Shown: piece by piece, positions 1 through 12,061 of the stretch
How the letters are laid out: every line of letters starts with the position of its first letter
Numbering within the stretch: the stretch's first letter is position 1
NCBI GenBank assembly: GCA_012976225.1
Contig: JAAVVG010000018.1
Span: 62,001 to 126,000 of the forward strand
Reading direction: 5' to 3'
Source: Golubevia sp. BC0850
Lineage: Eukaryota; Basidiomycota; Exobasidiomycetes; Golubeviales; Golubeviaceae
DNA length: 64,000 bases
The notes under the pieces: model-generated
Told to the model about the DNA's origin: nothing
Database searches by the model: none
Seen by the model: the letters and a program-made list of their open reading frames with translations, nothing else
Program-made: the position numbers and the translations under genes

Positions 1-290
1 GATGGTCAAGCTCGATTCGGGAAGATGGGATTGAAGTTATCACATAAGGTGAGTTGTTCTTTTCGGCCTCCTTCAACTTCTCAGAACAATCCTTGCGTTT
101 GACCTTTTCTACTTCGGTCGCTGATTTTCCTTCTCAACTTCTCCATAAGCTCCAGCTCGAAGGGAAAAGAAGAAGAGAAACAGCAATGGCTGCTCAACGT
201 CATCGAAGGACTTTTGTAACTGTGTCTGGAGCTCTTTTACCTTTATGTCAAGAAAACCCGTCTCTGCCCCTCAGCCTCTTCGAAGTCTGA
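1..290 (+). CDS. Possible 3' end of an unrecognised gene
   Basis: Bases 1-48 read as an open exon ending at a GTGAGT donor. After an intron ending in a pyrimidine-AG near 155, an open frame runs to a TGA at 288-290 and contains a basic patch (GKRRRETAMAAQRHRRTF). Both exon ends are in phase 0, so the join keeps frame. I do not recognise the protein, and the body of the gene would lie to the left of the window. It could equally be chance. Confidence 0.25.
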
Positions 291-580
291 ATCTTATCAT
301 CATATGTAACTATGCGACAGTCTTCAAACAACTTGAAAATGAAGCGATAGTAGAGCCAACTTCTCCCAAGTCTCAGCACGTCTCACGATCCTTTTGCCCT
401 TCTGCTTCTCAGGTTCCCCATTCCCTTCTTCCACTTATCTTCGAGTCCATCCATTAGAAATTCTGTTTTCCCCAATCACTACTCTTCAGCTTTACTTGAG
501 ATGTTGGTCGTGTCAAACGTAGCACGCGGCCCTTGCTTGCCTTTCGACCTGAGCTTTCATTTCCTCTTCCCCACCACATC

Positions 581-3566
581 ATGGCTCCCAAGAAACGAGT
601 CAAAACCACCGAAGAAGTTGAGTTGGAGAATGATTCAGACCATTCAGAAGCCCCAACTAAATCGCCTTCTAAGTCCAAATCCAAATCATCCAAATCCAAC
701 ATCGGTAGCAGCAATTCCGCTTTTGACAAATCTCAATCCTCTTTGAAATCATTCTTCTCTCCTTCAAATGGATCAGAACCTACTACACCTGCAATAATTA
801 GTCCAATCAAGAAGAAACGGAAGATTGAAAGTGTAGAGAAGGACGAAGGGTTGGAATGGGCTATTCAAGAGAGTTTGAAGATGGCTGCTGAGCAGAGAAG
901 TACTGGTGCAAGCAGCAGCAATAGGAGTCAGAGTAAGCAACCACTCTTTTTAGGAGATCAAGATGAGGAAGAAGAGGAAGATGGGTATGGAAGCGGGAAT
1001 GAGAAGGACGAGGAGGAGGAAGCTTTGTCAGACTTTGAGATGCAAGAGGTGGCTAAGACGAATCAAGTCATCGAAATCTCAGATGATGACGAAGAAGAGG
1101 ATGAAATCACTTTCATTGGAAGTAAGGGGAAGCAGAAAGTGAAATCAAGGGGGAAAGGGAAGGAAGATTCAGGGTATGGCGGTTCAGATCGTACTTCCAC
1201 CTCAACTGCCTCTCCTCCAGTCCAAGAAGTCTCAGACACAATCTCCTGTCCTTCTTGTAGCAAGGAAATCTCAACCAAAGACGCTCAAGATCACGTCAAC
1301 GCCTGCCTCGATAAGATGGTGAATGGAGGTGGTGGAGGTGGTTCGAATCACCCCTCAAAGCAAGCAGAGCTTTACTCCAAGATCAAGAACCAAAACCTGC
1401 TCAACAGGAGAAAATTCAAGTCTCCTCATCAATTAGACGAAAAAGCAAGCATCAAGAAGGAAGACAGCTCCAAAGCTTGCTCCCCCTCAGACCCCTCAAT
1501 TCCCATGAACCCTTTGACTTCTTTACTCAAATCTACTACAAACCAAGGATTGTCTTCTTCAAAACCTTCAGCTCCGAATGCCTTCACCAAGCTGATGTCA
1601 TCTCGTCACAACAAAGAATGGGAATCCTCGGATTATCTCAACGCTTCAAAGAAGGCTAAGGGAAAGAACAAAGCTTCTTACTTTGGGAACGGGAGCGATA
1701 GAAAGGTGCCTTTCTACAAGATCTTAGAAGGAATGCCAATTTGTGTAGATGGTTTTAGATTTGGGAACATCGAAGCTTGTGAAGCTTTCTTTTTGACTCA
1801 TTTCCACAGGTAAGTGTTGTCTCTTTCTCTTCAAAAGAAGCTCTTCGTTCCTCACTCTTGCTCTCTATCCTTGTTCAACAGTGATCACTATGGAGGAATC
1901 ACAGCTAACTGGTCTCAAGGTCCAATCTATGCTTCTCAAACTACTTGCAACTTGGTCATCAACTCTTTAGGTGTGGATCCCAAATATGTCAAACCTTTGC
2001 CAATGGAAGTTTCGACTCTGATTCCTAACAGTGGAGGGGTCAAAGTCACTTGTATTGAAGCCAATCACTGTCCTGGGAGCTGTCTTTTTCTCTTTGAAGG
2101 TCCAAGAAGTAAATGGATTTTGAAGGAGACGGAAAAGAATGGGAATGGGAAGGAGATGGAGGTGAAAGGTAAAGGTAGAGATTACAGGTATCTCCACTGT
2201 GGAGATTTCAGAGCTGTGAGGATAATAAGTTTCTAATCTTTGAATGCTCCTGGCTGAGTTCAAATCAATTGCTGACGCCCTCGCGAGCCACTCTCTCTTC
2301 TCTCCCCATCTTTCAGTCTCCACTTCACTCTTCGCATCCTCTCATTTACAACCTTCATCTAGACATCATCTACCTGGACACAACTTACCTCAATCCAAGG
2401 TATTGTTTCCCTGCTCAAGAACAAGTAGTCAGAGCATGTTCTGATCTAGTTAGAAGTTTCATGCCAGAAGTCACGACCGGAGAACCTGATTGGTCCAAAG
2501 ACGAAGATTGGAGAATCGGTCCTACGGGTGGGAAAAGGGTTAACGAAGTCGATAGAAAAGCTGGGGAAGCTCTTCAAGGTTGGTTGAATAAAAGAGACAA
2601 AGGAAAAGCCGAAGAAGAAGAAGACTTTAACTTCGAAGACCTGGATGATGAACCTTTACTTGAAGACGAGGACTCGGTCAGAGCAGATGGGAGTTTAGAG
2701 GAACTACCAGATGGAATCGAGGAAGATGATTCCGCTCAGATGGATTTTATGGAGGACGACAGAGAAGAAGAGATGGATCAAGACGTAAAGCCATCTCTGA
2801 TGAATTCAACTTTGGAACCCGAGGTCGACGAAGACTCTGGTGACGCTCTTCCAAAAGAAGAAGCACTAGAAGAAAAGACCTCAACTTCTAGGAACACTCT
2901 CTTCGAAACCACCATCGCTTCGATTGTCTCCAAGTCTCCTTCAAAATCAAAGCAAGCATCCAGCAAACCTTCGACTTCTTCGAATTGGTTGAACAAAGCT
3001 ACCGAATCCTACACTTCGACCCAAAGACCTTCAGGAAGACTTCTGGTCCTGGTAGGAACCTACACGATTGGAAAGGAGAAGATCGTCAAAGCTTGCGCTC
3101 AAGCACTAGGAACTAAGGTCTTCTGTCAGGATCCTAGGAAATACAAGACTTATACTCAAATCGACGATCCAGAGCTCCATGATCTGTTAACCAGGAATCC
3201 AAGAGCTGGAGTTCACGTTACCAATCTTCATGCTATCAATGGAGAAACGTTGAAGAACATGTTCAGCGCTTTGAACAGTAGAGGTCATGGATTCACTCAT
3301 GCTATTGCTTTGAGACCCACTGGTTGGAGTTACAAACCTACTAATGGACTCGAGACCATGGCTGCTCATGACATTTGGAAATTGATCAGGTGGAATCAAG
3401 GCATGGATTATGAGGCCAAGGAATTCATTCAAACAAGAGACTCGGACAAGAACTTCAGGATCTATGGAGTTCCTTATTCCGAGCATTCCTCATTCGTGAG
3501 TTTTCTTTCGAAGTGAATTGATCGAGCTCACTTCGCGATTTCTGTTGAAAGCTGACATTTTCTACT

Positions 3567-3600
<34 letters not shown>

Positions 3601-3855
3601 CAGTTCGAATTAACTTCCTTCGCACTCTCAACTTCATACTCTAGGATCATTCCGACCGTCAATGTACAGTCTCAAAACTCTAGAAACAAAATGCAGAGAT
3701 GGATAGATAAATGGGCGGTAGAGAAGAGAAAGTTGAAGGAGGCGAAAGACAAACCGGAGAAAGAGGGTGGAAAGGTGGACCACAGAAGGATTCTAGAAGA
3801 GATCGAAAGAAACGAAAGTTTGGCGGTCAAGCCTAGAGCGAGGGAGTATTGGTAG
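581..3855 (+). CDS. PSO2: DNA interstrand crosslink repair nuclease PSO2/SNM1 (DCLRE1 family)
   Basis: Four exons (581-1809, 1882-2215, 2317-3495, 3604-3855) give 997 aa. The start is the ATG at 581; the open frame extends upstream without another ATG. A PIP-box-like Q-S-S-L-K-S-F-F lies at residues 52-59. A UBZ-type zinc finger (CPSC...HVNAC) is near 221-244. The metallo-beta-lactamase motif HFHSDH near 405-413 is formed exactly across intron 1, and GDFRA ends exon 2. A long acidic insert (about 570-740) precedes the DRMBL domain (LVLVGTYTIGKEKI, near 760) and the SEHSSF segment. Family members are nuclear 5' exonucleases that process DNA crosslinks. Yeast Pso2 is about 660 aa, so the extra length is the disordered N-terminus and acidic insert. 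Intron 3 ends in a (CT)n tract. Confidence 0.93.
3570..3600 (+). repeat. (CT)n microsatellite forming the polypyrimidine tract of PSO2 intron 3
   Basis: About a dozen CT units run directly into the TTTTCAG acceptor at 3597-3603. Length variation here would alter the polypyrimidine tract. Confidence 0.9.
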
Positions 3856-4222
3856 GGAAATCGAGCCTCGGATGACGTCAACATACACGCACATGTAAAT
3901 ACTTTTTCATTCTCGCATTTGTAGTACTACTTCGCAGCTCTTCCAAAACGAAACATCTTTCCGCAATTTCAGTCTCATTCTAATTCTTTGTGATCAGAAA
4001 AGCAAGCGATCTCTTTCGAACCTCTATCATCAGAGTGCGAGCTGTAGTGTTAGTGGAAAGCGAAGAACTAGTAGGCAGAAAGGTAGCTGGTTTTTGACTT
4101 GGTCGTATTGATATGAAGACTAGTAGTAGACTGTAAGAGAAGTTGATACTTGATGAAGCCTTCGATCTTCAATCTGAGGAGGGCAGAAAGAGAAAGAGCA
4201 CACCCGATTAGTGATTGACAGA
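3856..4222. other. Intergenic, no gene seen
   Basis: Short open frames only; presumably the PSO2 3' UTR and the promoter of the following gene. No repeat or RNA gene recognised. Confidence 0.6.
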
Positions 4223-5073
4223 ATGATTCATTCGACTGAGCGACTGAGCTTCTCTCGAAGACTTATAAAAAGCGATCCCTTTTTTTTGGATCTAAATGAA
4301 GAGCCAAAGATGTTCCCCTCACCAGAAATTACTACTTCTAACAATACCGAAGCCAAAAACGAACACGCAAGTGGCGAAGAACACGTACAGAAGAAAGAAG
4401 GAACTTCAAACACTTCAACCGGTTCTCTTCATCCAGAAACTCTCAAGAAAGCTCTGAATCCACCAGTGATAAGACTGAATGGTATTTTCAAATTCTATCT
4501 GATGTCACAGCCCCTGTCACAGCCCCGGACAGTTCAATCTCCAAATCTTGTCCCGACGTCCCATTCAAAACCGATCAAGCTCAATCAGATACAACCACTT
4601 GCCTCTTTTTAACAGGTCCATTAGCCTCGCATGGCTCTCATAAGTCTATTCAGCGGGCCTCCATGACTCTCATGGTCTCAATCGTCAACTGCGGAACTGC
4701 CATTTTCTCTTTCATCCTAGCTGTCCTGATCCTCATTTTCGTCGCTCCCGTGGTCTCATTTTTCTCAGCTATCAAGTTTCGATGCAGAGGATTAATAATG
4801 GAAATAGAAGAGTCAAGTTCTCAACACTTGGAAAGAAGAATGTGCCAACTGGAGAAAGGAGAAGGCCCAATAGAGGGTGGGAATGGGGAAATCAACGACG
4901 GAGAACATGAAGAAGTCGAGAATCTTAGGTTAGACATCGGAACTTTTGTTGTAATGGGTCAGCAGACCTATAAGACCTATACGAATCTGGAAATCAAAGA
5001 TGGAAGAACAAGTCATGGAAGATTCAGAGGTCAAATGAATGGTGAAATCTTTCTTCGCGACGAGAGAGAATGA
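4223..5073 (+). CDS. Hypothetical single-pass membrane protein
   Basis: Two exons (4223-4481 and 4616-5073) join in phase 1 to give 238 aa; an alternative start is the ATG at 4310. The N-terminal half is polar and Ser/Thr/Glu-rich. One long hydrophobic segment (IFSFILAVLILIFVAPVV) follows the splice, then an acidic C-terminal half (EGPIEGGNGEINDGEHEE). The acceptor at 4614-4615 follows a short T tract. I recognise no domain. Support comes from the phase-consistent junction and the transmembrane segment, not from homology. Confidence 0.5.
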
Positions 5074-5130
5074 CGGTCAATTTCAAAGCGGACCTAGCCT
5101 CTCATTGAAGGCCCCAAAGTCACTCTAACT

Positions 5131-5982
5131 ATGTCTGAGGACGCCGCCGACAACATTCAAAACATCGCTCTGGCGTTAGGAAATCAAAATCAGAAGGTGA
5201 GCTCTCGGAACAGTGTAAACTTTGTCGACATGTCAGACTCATCTCGAACTTCTTTTCTCTTTTGATCAACAGTGAATTCTTGGGCTAGATGCATTTGAAT
5301 ACTTCTCCTGAAAGAGTGTAACAAATAATAAACCCTTCAAGCACTCCAGTACTCCACCGCTCAAGATTTATCCACCTCTCAACTTTACAACTTGTCTTCC
5401 AACCCCTTCAAGCCTAGGTGCTCTTTCCGCATCCACTTTTCAATTTCAAGCTTTAGGATACCTTTGCCTCTCTTTTCTTGGAAGAGTTTGCGTATAATGA
5501 GCTCTTGACGAAATTCGAAATCTTTCTCTTCTCTTTGTGTCCGCTCACTCGCTCACCTGAACTCTTTGTGTCTCTGATTCTGAGCTGGTTGTCTGATGCC
5601 CTTTTGAGAAACATTTGGACCTTGGAGCCTGACTTGAAGAATTGCCAAATCAGTGACGTTTCTGCTGGTTGCTCGTGAGAGCGAGATTCAGCCTTTACGA
5701 AAGCCGTTCCTCTCTCTCCCCATAATCCCATTCATCCTTTCTATCTTTCCTGAGAATTTTCCCTTTTACTACTGGTCCTCAATCAGCTTCATCTGCAGCT
5801 CTCGTCCTCCTCCTCTATCAAGATTAAGCAGACCAGACCACCCTCTCCGGTGATCGACCTTCAAGACCACTTATCGGATTCTCTCCTCATCCAATCTGGT
5901 AATCTTTCTTCAGAGTCATCTAATTCTCAGCTGGCTTACATCTACTTCAGAAACCGAGCTCTGAAAGAGACGCAAGTTTAGA
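5131..5982 (+). other. Possible small multi-exon gene or upstream exons, unresolved
   Basis: An ATG at 5131 opens a clean 22-codon exon (MSEDAADNIQNIALALGNQN, then QK) ending at a GTGAGC donor at 5197. Joining to the nearest acceptor (CAACAG at about 5274) gives an immediate TGA. A different acceptor at 5349 gives YSTAQDLSTSQLYNLSSNPF followed by a poor donor. A further open stretch (IKIKQTRPPSPVIDLQ...) ends at a stop near 5982. I could not chain these in one frame. They may be a small gene, alternative 5' exons of the downstream acyl-CoA-binding gene, or noise. Confidence 0.25.
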
Positions 5983-6110
5983 CTCGCACTTCAACAGGAA
6001 TCAGACACAATCCTTTTGTCTAATCTCAAAGAACCTCAAGCTTCTTCCAATTCTCCACCACCACTTCGGTTCAACTTTGATTCTATTAGCCTATAATTTC
6101 GGAGAATAAT

Positions 6111-8709
6111 ATGAGCAGCGCAGAAGTTATCGATGCGTGAGTAGAGACAACAGCTTGAGCAGAGCTTGCTTTGGAGATTAGAAGTGATCGACTCAGTCAG
6201 GCAGGAGGCAGGGTCGCTTTAGTCAGTCTAGATGAAGTAGAGATGATGCGTGCTGGTGGATTGGATCGTATTATGGTGATGATGCAATTCTAAATGATGC
6301 GGGGGAAGGAGGAGGATGTAGAGAAAGGCCTCGCTCGATTGGCAACCCTGTCTCTCCTGATCTAACTGATGCAGATCAATTAGGATAGGTGGTAAAGCAA
6401 GTCTTGATTGCAGCGCCGAGAGGCAGCACTCAGCGTTCTGACATGGGAGATTCAAGTCGCTAGACCTTAACCAAATCTTTCCCTCTCCCTCTTTCCGCCT
6501 ATCCTCCCCAACCTCCAGACTTTTCGATCGAACTGTGGACATAGTTCAATCTCTACCAACTACTGGTCCTATTCAAACCTCCTATGAGGAGAAGTTGGCT
6601 CTTTACAGGTGAGGAGCTTGATCAAAGCGCTTGTGTTTCTTCCTACTCGTAGCACAACCTGATTCAGATCTCTCTAATCTCTCCTGTTGATCTACAGTCT
6701 GTACAAGCAGGCAACTGAAGGAGATGTATCTTCCAAAAGGCCGGGAATGTTGGATATGCTTGGTAGAGCTAAGTGGTAAGTCAAGCGGGAGAGCGTTCTA
6801 CTGTTTATAGATCTTTCGAAATTACTGACTGAGATGCTCTTCAAATGACCTGCGTAGGGATGCTTGGGCTAAACGAAAAGGATTGGCGAGTCAGGACGCC
6901 AAACAATTATACGTCGAGAGCATGCTGAGGGTGAGTGGGAACAAAGCAGAGAAACTGAATCCACGTCCGTAGATCAGGAGTGATTTTCTGACCAAGTCTC
7001 ACATTCCCATATGCGTTCGCTCTCTGAAACGATTGTCATCTTTCTGATTCGCCGGCTTCCAGACGCTCCGAAAGTTCAGTGATCGGCCCCAAGCTCTGGA
7101 ATTGATTGAAGAGTTGGAAACTTACAGTGGAGACGTAGCTCAGCGAGTAATGAGTGGTGAGTCTCTTTCCTCAGAGTGGATCTGTTTTTGAGAATTCTTG
7201 CTGACACCATTTCTCTTGTTCCCAACAGGCGCTCTTGCTCACGACTCTGATTCGGATTCCTCCTCTACTCGACGATCACCGACTACGACTCAAAGACAAC
7301 AAGCCGATCAGCATTCAGATCAAGACATTACCTCGGACTCCGAAGCTGAAGAACGAGAAAGACTTTCTCAACTTCCTCGATTCGGTGGTGGACAAAACCC
7401 TTCAAACCCTTCTTCAATTCGAGGCGGCGGTGGACCTTCTGCTAGACCGAATCAGCCTCAAACTTCAAGAGGTGCCGGAGGAAAAGGGCTAGCTCCTCCT
7501 TCAAATCAATACACCCATCCCTCGAGTGTTGGAGATGCAAGTGCGGTGGCTACCAGAGGAGGTAGAAGGAGAGCAGCAGAGTTGCAGGACAGCTCCACCT
7601 CGGATTCGGAAGAGGACGACGAAGTCTACGAAAGACCATCTGCCCTGCCTCCGACTACTTCAACTTCTAGATTCCCACCTCAAGGACCTGGATCTCGGAC
7701 AGGTGGAGGTCCTCCGAGTGGGAGGTTACCACCTTCTGCTTCCTGGTCTCAGAATCAATATGGGAGACCCCCAAGCGTAGCAGGTGGTTCTGAAGCTCGA
7801 TTTCACCAAGGTCCTGGAGGAAATAGACCTATGCCCCCTCCGAGCGAATCCAACGCTGGTGGACCTGAATCCGTCTATTCGGCAGCTCGAGAGCAGCACT
7901 ACTATCACGGAGGACATCAAGGAAGATCTGCTGTCTCTGGACCTGCTGGTGGAAGTGTGATCCCTTACGCTTCTTCAATAGGAGGTCGATCGGGTGGGAG
8001 AGGAGGACCTGGAAGCGCTGTAGGTGCGCCTCCTTCGGTAGCAGCTGGTCCAGCTGGAGCACCTCGAGCGGAAGTGGAAGCAGCTCTTCAATCGATTCAA
8101 GCTTCTCTAGCAGCTCTACATGAGAGATTGAGTCGAGTTGAAACTAGGAATCGAGCTCCGTTCGGTCTTTCGTCTTTACTCTCTTCGGGCTCGACTTCCT
8201 CGGGTCCAGGAGGTAGAGGAAATGGAGGTCGACGAGGAGCTTTAAGATCAGCCTATTCTGCAGTCACAAACGCACTCCACGATATAGCTCAACTTCTAGG
8301 ATTGGCCTCGAATAACGCTCCTCAGGGAGTTGCTCCACCTTCTTATCTCGCAAATGCTTCATCTAGGAAATCCAATGCAGGAGGAGATCTGAGATCTGGT
8401 ATCGGTGGAAATTCGAGGTCAAGTGATGGGAATGTTTCAACTCAGCTTATGTCTGCTCCACTCAGGTTGTTCATTGCTTTGTTGAATTTGACTGCAAGAC
8501 TGGCTTTGGACGTTACAAGTGTCGCTCTGCTACTTTCGATCTCGCTATTCTTCTTACATAGGATTACGGGGAGAGGTGATCCTTACTTTGCCATTCGTCT
8601 TGTGAGGTGGTGGAGTAGGAGAGGAGCTTCCAAGGCTTTAGTAGCCGGCGCTGCTGCTGCTGTTGGGTCGAAACAGGGACAGAAAAAGTTGGAAGGGGCT
8701 GACAGCTAA
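6111..8709 (+). CDS. Tail-anchored acyl-CoA-binding protein, ACBD5/Atg37-like
   Basis: Six exons (6111-6136, 6519-6608, 6698-6775, 6858-6930, 7063-7156, 7229-8709) give 613 aa. Residues 8-105 are a classic acyl-CoA-binding domain: [49 protein letters not shown], and the final helix YVESMLRTL. A long Ser/Pro/Gly-rich disordered linker follows, then a short coiled coil ([20 protein letters not shown]) near 410-435. A hydrophobic segment near 530-575 ([20 protein letters not shown]) has a short basic tail, the layout of a tail-anchored protein. ACBD4/5 and Atg37 share this architecture and sit on peroxisomes, where they bind acyl-CoA and serve membrane contacts or pexophagy. Peroxisomal location here is inference from architecture. 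Confidence 0.88.
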
Positions 8710-9022
8710 CAAGTTGGGATCGAAGCAAATGGGGTCTCTTCATCACATTCCTTTGTAGTATGTAACAACGAAAAAGAATCGGAGTGTCCTCTCTTGCCAC
8801 GAATCGTGTTTGGTGTCAAACTACCTTCGGCGGTCTCTCATCACTACTCCGACGCCATGATGTATGACCTTCAATCGTACTTTAATCTGACTTTTACTCC
8901 TCTTGGGATGCGCTGTCAGGAGAGGTCCGGACTCTGTGGACTTGATTCTGGAACTTTGAGTGACAATACAAGCAGAGAGAACTTCGATTCAAGGTAATCC
9001 AACTCTAGCAAATCCCCTAGTT
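8710..9022. other. Intergenic between convergent genes
   Basis: Contains the 3' side of the acyl-CoA-binding gene. A short open frame (8794-8997) has no recognisable domain. Confidence 0.6.
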
Positions 9023-9397
9023 CTAGGGGATAGGTTTGGAGTCTGACTCAAGTGAAGCGTTGAAAGACACTTCGAAGACTTCGCAAGAAACCTCTAATTT
9101 TTCAGCTGAAACTTGAGTGTTGATGACCACCGTTTTCAAAGAGTTTTGAGAGTATTTAGAGAACAATTCCAGGATTTGAATAGCTACCTCAATACTTTCT
9201 GATTGAGGTACCAAGAGCTCTCTCCAGAAAGACTTCGTTCCGACGATAACCATTCGCCAGTTCTTGCAGGTTCTCGATAGAACAGCTCTCTCTTTAGGTG
9301 ATAAGGTCTTGAAGATTGAAGATAGGAGCTCCAGAGACATTTGTTGAAATCTGGAAGGAGGAGGTATTTGGTTGAAAGAGGTTGCTGGATCCTCCAT
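9023..9397 (-). CDS. Short F-box protein or fragment
   Basis: A single open frame of 124 aa starts at an ATG at 9397. Residues about 16-62 form an F-box (LELLSSIFKTLSPKERAVLS, then RTCKNWRMVIVGTKSFWREL), the Skp1-binding module of SCF ubiquitin ligases. Fungal F-box proteins normally continue into leucine-rich or other substrate-binding repeats, and here the protein stops about 60 residues later. I saw no donor leading to a longer model. It is either a short F-box protein or the truncated start of one. Three other F-box-like relics lie in this window. Confidence 0.6.
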   Translation of the reverse strand: MEDPATSFNQIPPPSRFQQMSLELLSSIFKTLSPKERAVLSRTCKNWRMVIVGTKSFWRELLVPQSESIEVAIQILELFSKYSQNSLKTVVINTQVSAEKLEVSCEVFEVSFNASLESDSKPIP

Positions 9398-10134
9398 TTC
9401 GCGTTCCCTGTTATTGGACGAATGAAGAAGGATGAAATTTCAGAGCCTGCGACTTTCACGGTCCAACTGAGCAACCGATTAAAGATCATCATACATATCG
9501 ATCAGTTGAAAAAGAAAGATTCGAGAGAGAGAAGGGAAGAAGGAGATTTGATCCAGAATTCTCTTCTTAACAAACGCGAGCAGGACGAACGAAGACTACA
9601 GAACATTGTTTGATCTCTTCACCCCTTTTCTCTGGGTAAGAAGCAATGGTCGGTAACTATTCGTCTGGGTTGTTCACCCCTACCAGGGTAGATTTGGAGA
9701 ATCCTAGACTCCCCACGATTCGTCTTTCTTTGAACGTCACTTGAAATGCCGGTTCAAAACTTGATAGATTGACCCTGGATGAAGTGGCTGAATGAGATAT
9801 CTACTCAGAAGTGAGATACCCACTCAGAAAGAAGACGAATTGTGAACTCTTCAAAGTGAATCGACGAAGCGAAATTCAATTCTGAGGCTCAGTCGGCCAA
9901 GCGAGAGTGGCTCGTAACAAGCGTGAAATCAAGGAAGGAAGGAATAATTCAATCTGTATAAATGTTAGAGTAGAGATGCAAGGAATCAAAAAAAGAGAAA
10001 CAATAAGGATAAGAAGTCGAAAAGAGAGTGAAGTGACAAAAGAGTATCTACTTCGTCTATTTGTTATAAGGGCAGAGTTTGCGAGATAGAATTATAAATA
10101 AAACGAGAAAAAGTTCGGGTTCTTGATTAGGTTC
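9398..10134. other. Intergenic, no gene seen
   Basis: 737 bases with only short frames. One (9907-10089) is basic and low-complexity and is not convincing. Confidence 0.6.
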
Positions 10135-12061
10135 TCAGTGAGCTCTCTTAGAAGATCTCTTGCTCATCTTGTGGCCTGAGTCCTCTCTCTTCGAAGTAGT
10201 TGGAGGTGAAAGCCCATCTCTGAACAGATGTTGAAGTCCAGCATCAGAGTTGAAGATGCAGCGATCATCGTGCTTGCAAGTTGGAGCTAGGTCGTAAGTC
10301 CACGCCGATGGATAAGAACCGTAATTGGCCTCGATGTTCTCTTTCCAAAGACGACCTGGAGGTACGAGACAGATTGAAGTAAGAATAAGGGCCCGCTAGC
10401 TTTTAATTTTCGAGTTGCACGGAAAAGAACTTACCTCTTTGCTTGTGGTTTTTTCCTTGGGCTGGAAAGTGGAGGTGAAGAGGTGACGACGCGAGAGACA
10501 AACGTTAGACTCCTCTATTTTCTCTCCCGGTCTCTCTCGAATACTCACCCAAAGCTTGACAGCGAGTATCTCCAGGTCCATAATCTTTGTCGCCCAAGAC
10601 TAGATTCAAAGTTCTCTGAGCTGCGATTTCCATAAAGCCGCTAACACCTTCAGCTGGAATTCGAGTGTACGCTGGAAGTTCTCCTCCTAATCCATACTTG
10701 TAAGCGTTAACATTCTCTGCAGTGCAATTAAGACCTCCGCTCACTTCCACTGGTCTGTTCTCGTTGAGGTAAAGATACGAGCCAGGATTACCAGCGAAGT
10801 AGGAAATCGTAGCTGTGGTCTTCAATTCTCTTCCTAGAACGAAATAGCGCATTAAGAATTGAGATCCCATAGAATGACCTGAGAAGACCAAATGAGAAGC
10901 TTTAGGGTATCTCTTAAGGGCGTCTAGAGCTAAGTTATCGAGAATTTCGAAAGTGCTCATTCCAACTGCTTTCGTGTTTTTAGGATAACGAGCCGGACTA
11001 CCATCAGACCAAGAGTTATTGTCTGGCCACCTTTCGATTCCAAAAGAGAGAAAAAGGGATGAGATGCCGTTTGGAACTTCTGAGGAGAGAACACGAATCG
11101 AATCGATGACAATAGTCAACCCGGAACTCACCTTACATCAGTGGCCTCGGCACCCCCGGCTTGGAAGTCCTGTTGCTGAAAGAACTGAGGCGAAAGAACT
11201 GCAATCTCTTCGATTTTGACCTCTTCGAAGCTGAACGGGTGAAGAATCCAAAGAGAAGAGTCTTGCGTTAGTCATGTGCATTTTGTTGCTCAGAGGATCT
11301 ACAAGACTCACTTGGCAGCGGCGTGGTTTCTAGAATTTCTCATCCAGTTCATGTAGTTCCAAGAGTCTCTACCTTTAAGATTCGAAGCCAAGCAAAGAGA
11401 GGGAGAATAAGTCAGTAGCCACCCTTTCGATTCAACCAACGGCTCGGCTCGCCTCACCTTTTGCAGGAATGACGATGACGACTCTCTTCACCTTTTCAGG
11501 GGATACTTGAGTGTCATCTGTCTCATAGACAGGCTGAAGGAAAAGAAAGTCGAAAGACTTAGACATCGAGCAGCCCTTACTCTTTGCTTCTCAGCTGATC
11601 GACTTCCACATTCGACTCACCAGAGTAGCTCCCTTGACGAATTCCCATCTGGTCATCCTAGCAACGCAAACCTCTGAAGCTGGCGGCATAGACATGAGTC
11701 CCTATGGATGAGAATCAGGAGATATGAGTATGTGTATGTGTGAGTTCCGGAAGGTCTTGAACCTTTCCCTCAGTTCGTTCTCCTCGACTACTCGATTCTC
11801 CTACTCGATTTCTGTGAGACTCACATATTTGTAATTGGGGTCCATCTCAGGATATTTAGCGCTTTGATATACTGCATATTGACTTAGGGTTCCGTTTTGG
11901 TATTCTAAACCACAGTTGTTGGAGCTTGGAGCAGATGCAGAAGAAGAAGGTGCATCGTCTGGCGCATCTCCCAAGAGAGCTGCTGCTGTTAGAATTCCAC
12001 TGGAAATTAGAAGGGCAGATCCTATGAAGAGAGAGAGGGAAATAGAGAAAGGCCTGACCAT
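10135..12061 (-). CDS. Secreted alpha/beta-hydrolase (lipase/esterase-like)
   Basis: Eight exons on the minus strand (12061-11825, 11701-11621, 11533-11458, 11372-11312, 11230-11132, 11030-10549, 10461-10435, 10355-10135) give 427 aa. The protein starts with a signal peptide (ISLSLFIGSALLISSGILTA). It carries a first beta strand VKRVVIVIPAKG, an oxyanion-type loop, and a nucleophile elbow G-H-S-M-G in HLVFSGHSMGSQFLMRYF. Paired cysteines near the C-terminus (TCKHDDRCIF) fit an extracellular enzyme. The C-terminal tail is basic (SKRSSKRAH). The catalytic Ser is clear; I could not assign the acid and His with confidence. Substrate unknown. The 27-nt exon 7 is supported by frame and splice sites. 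Confidence 0.85.

Noticed and set aside
1334-1350. GGTTCGAATC, another B-box-like match
   Set aside because: Inside PSO2 coding sequence just after a Gly run, with no cloverleaf possible.
7600-7640. Acidic [10 protein letters not shown] as a FFAT-like motif in the acyl-CoA-binding protein
   Set aside because: The core positions do not fit the FFAT consensus well enough; only the acidic tract matches.
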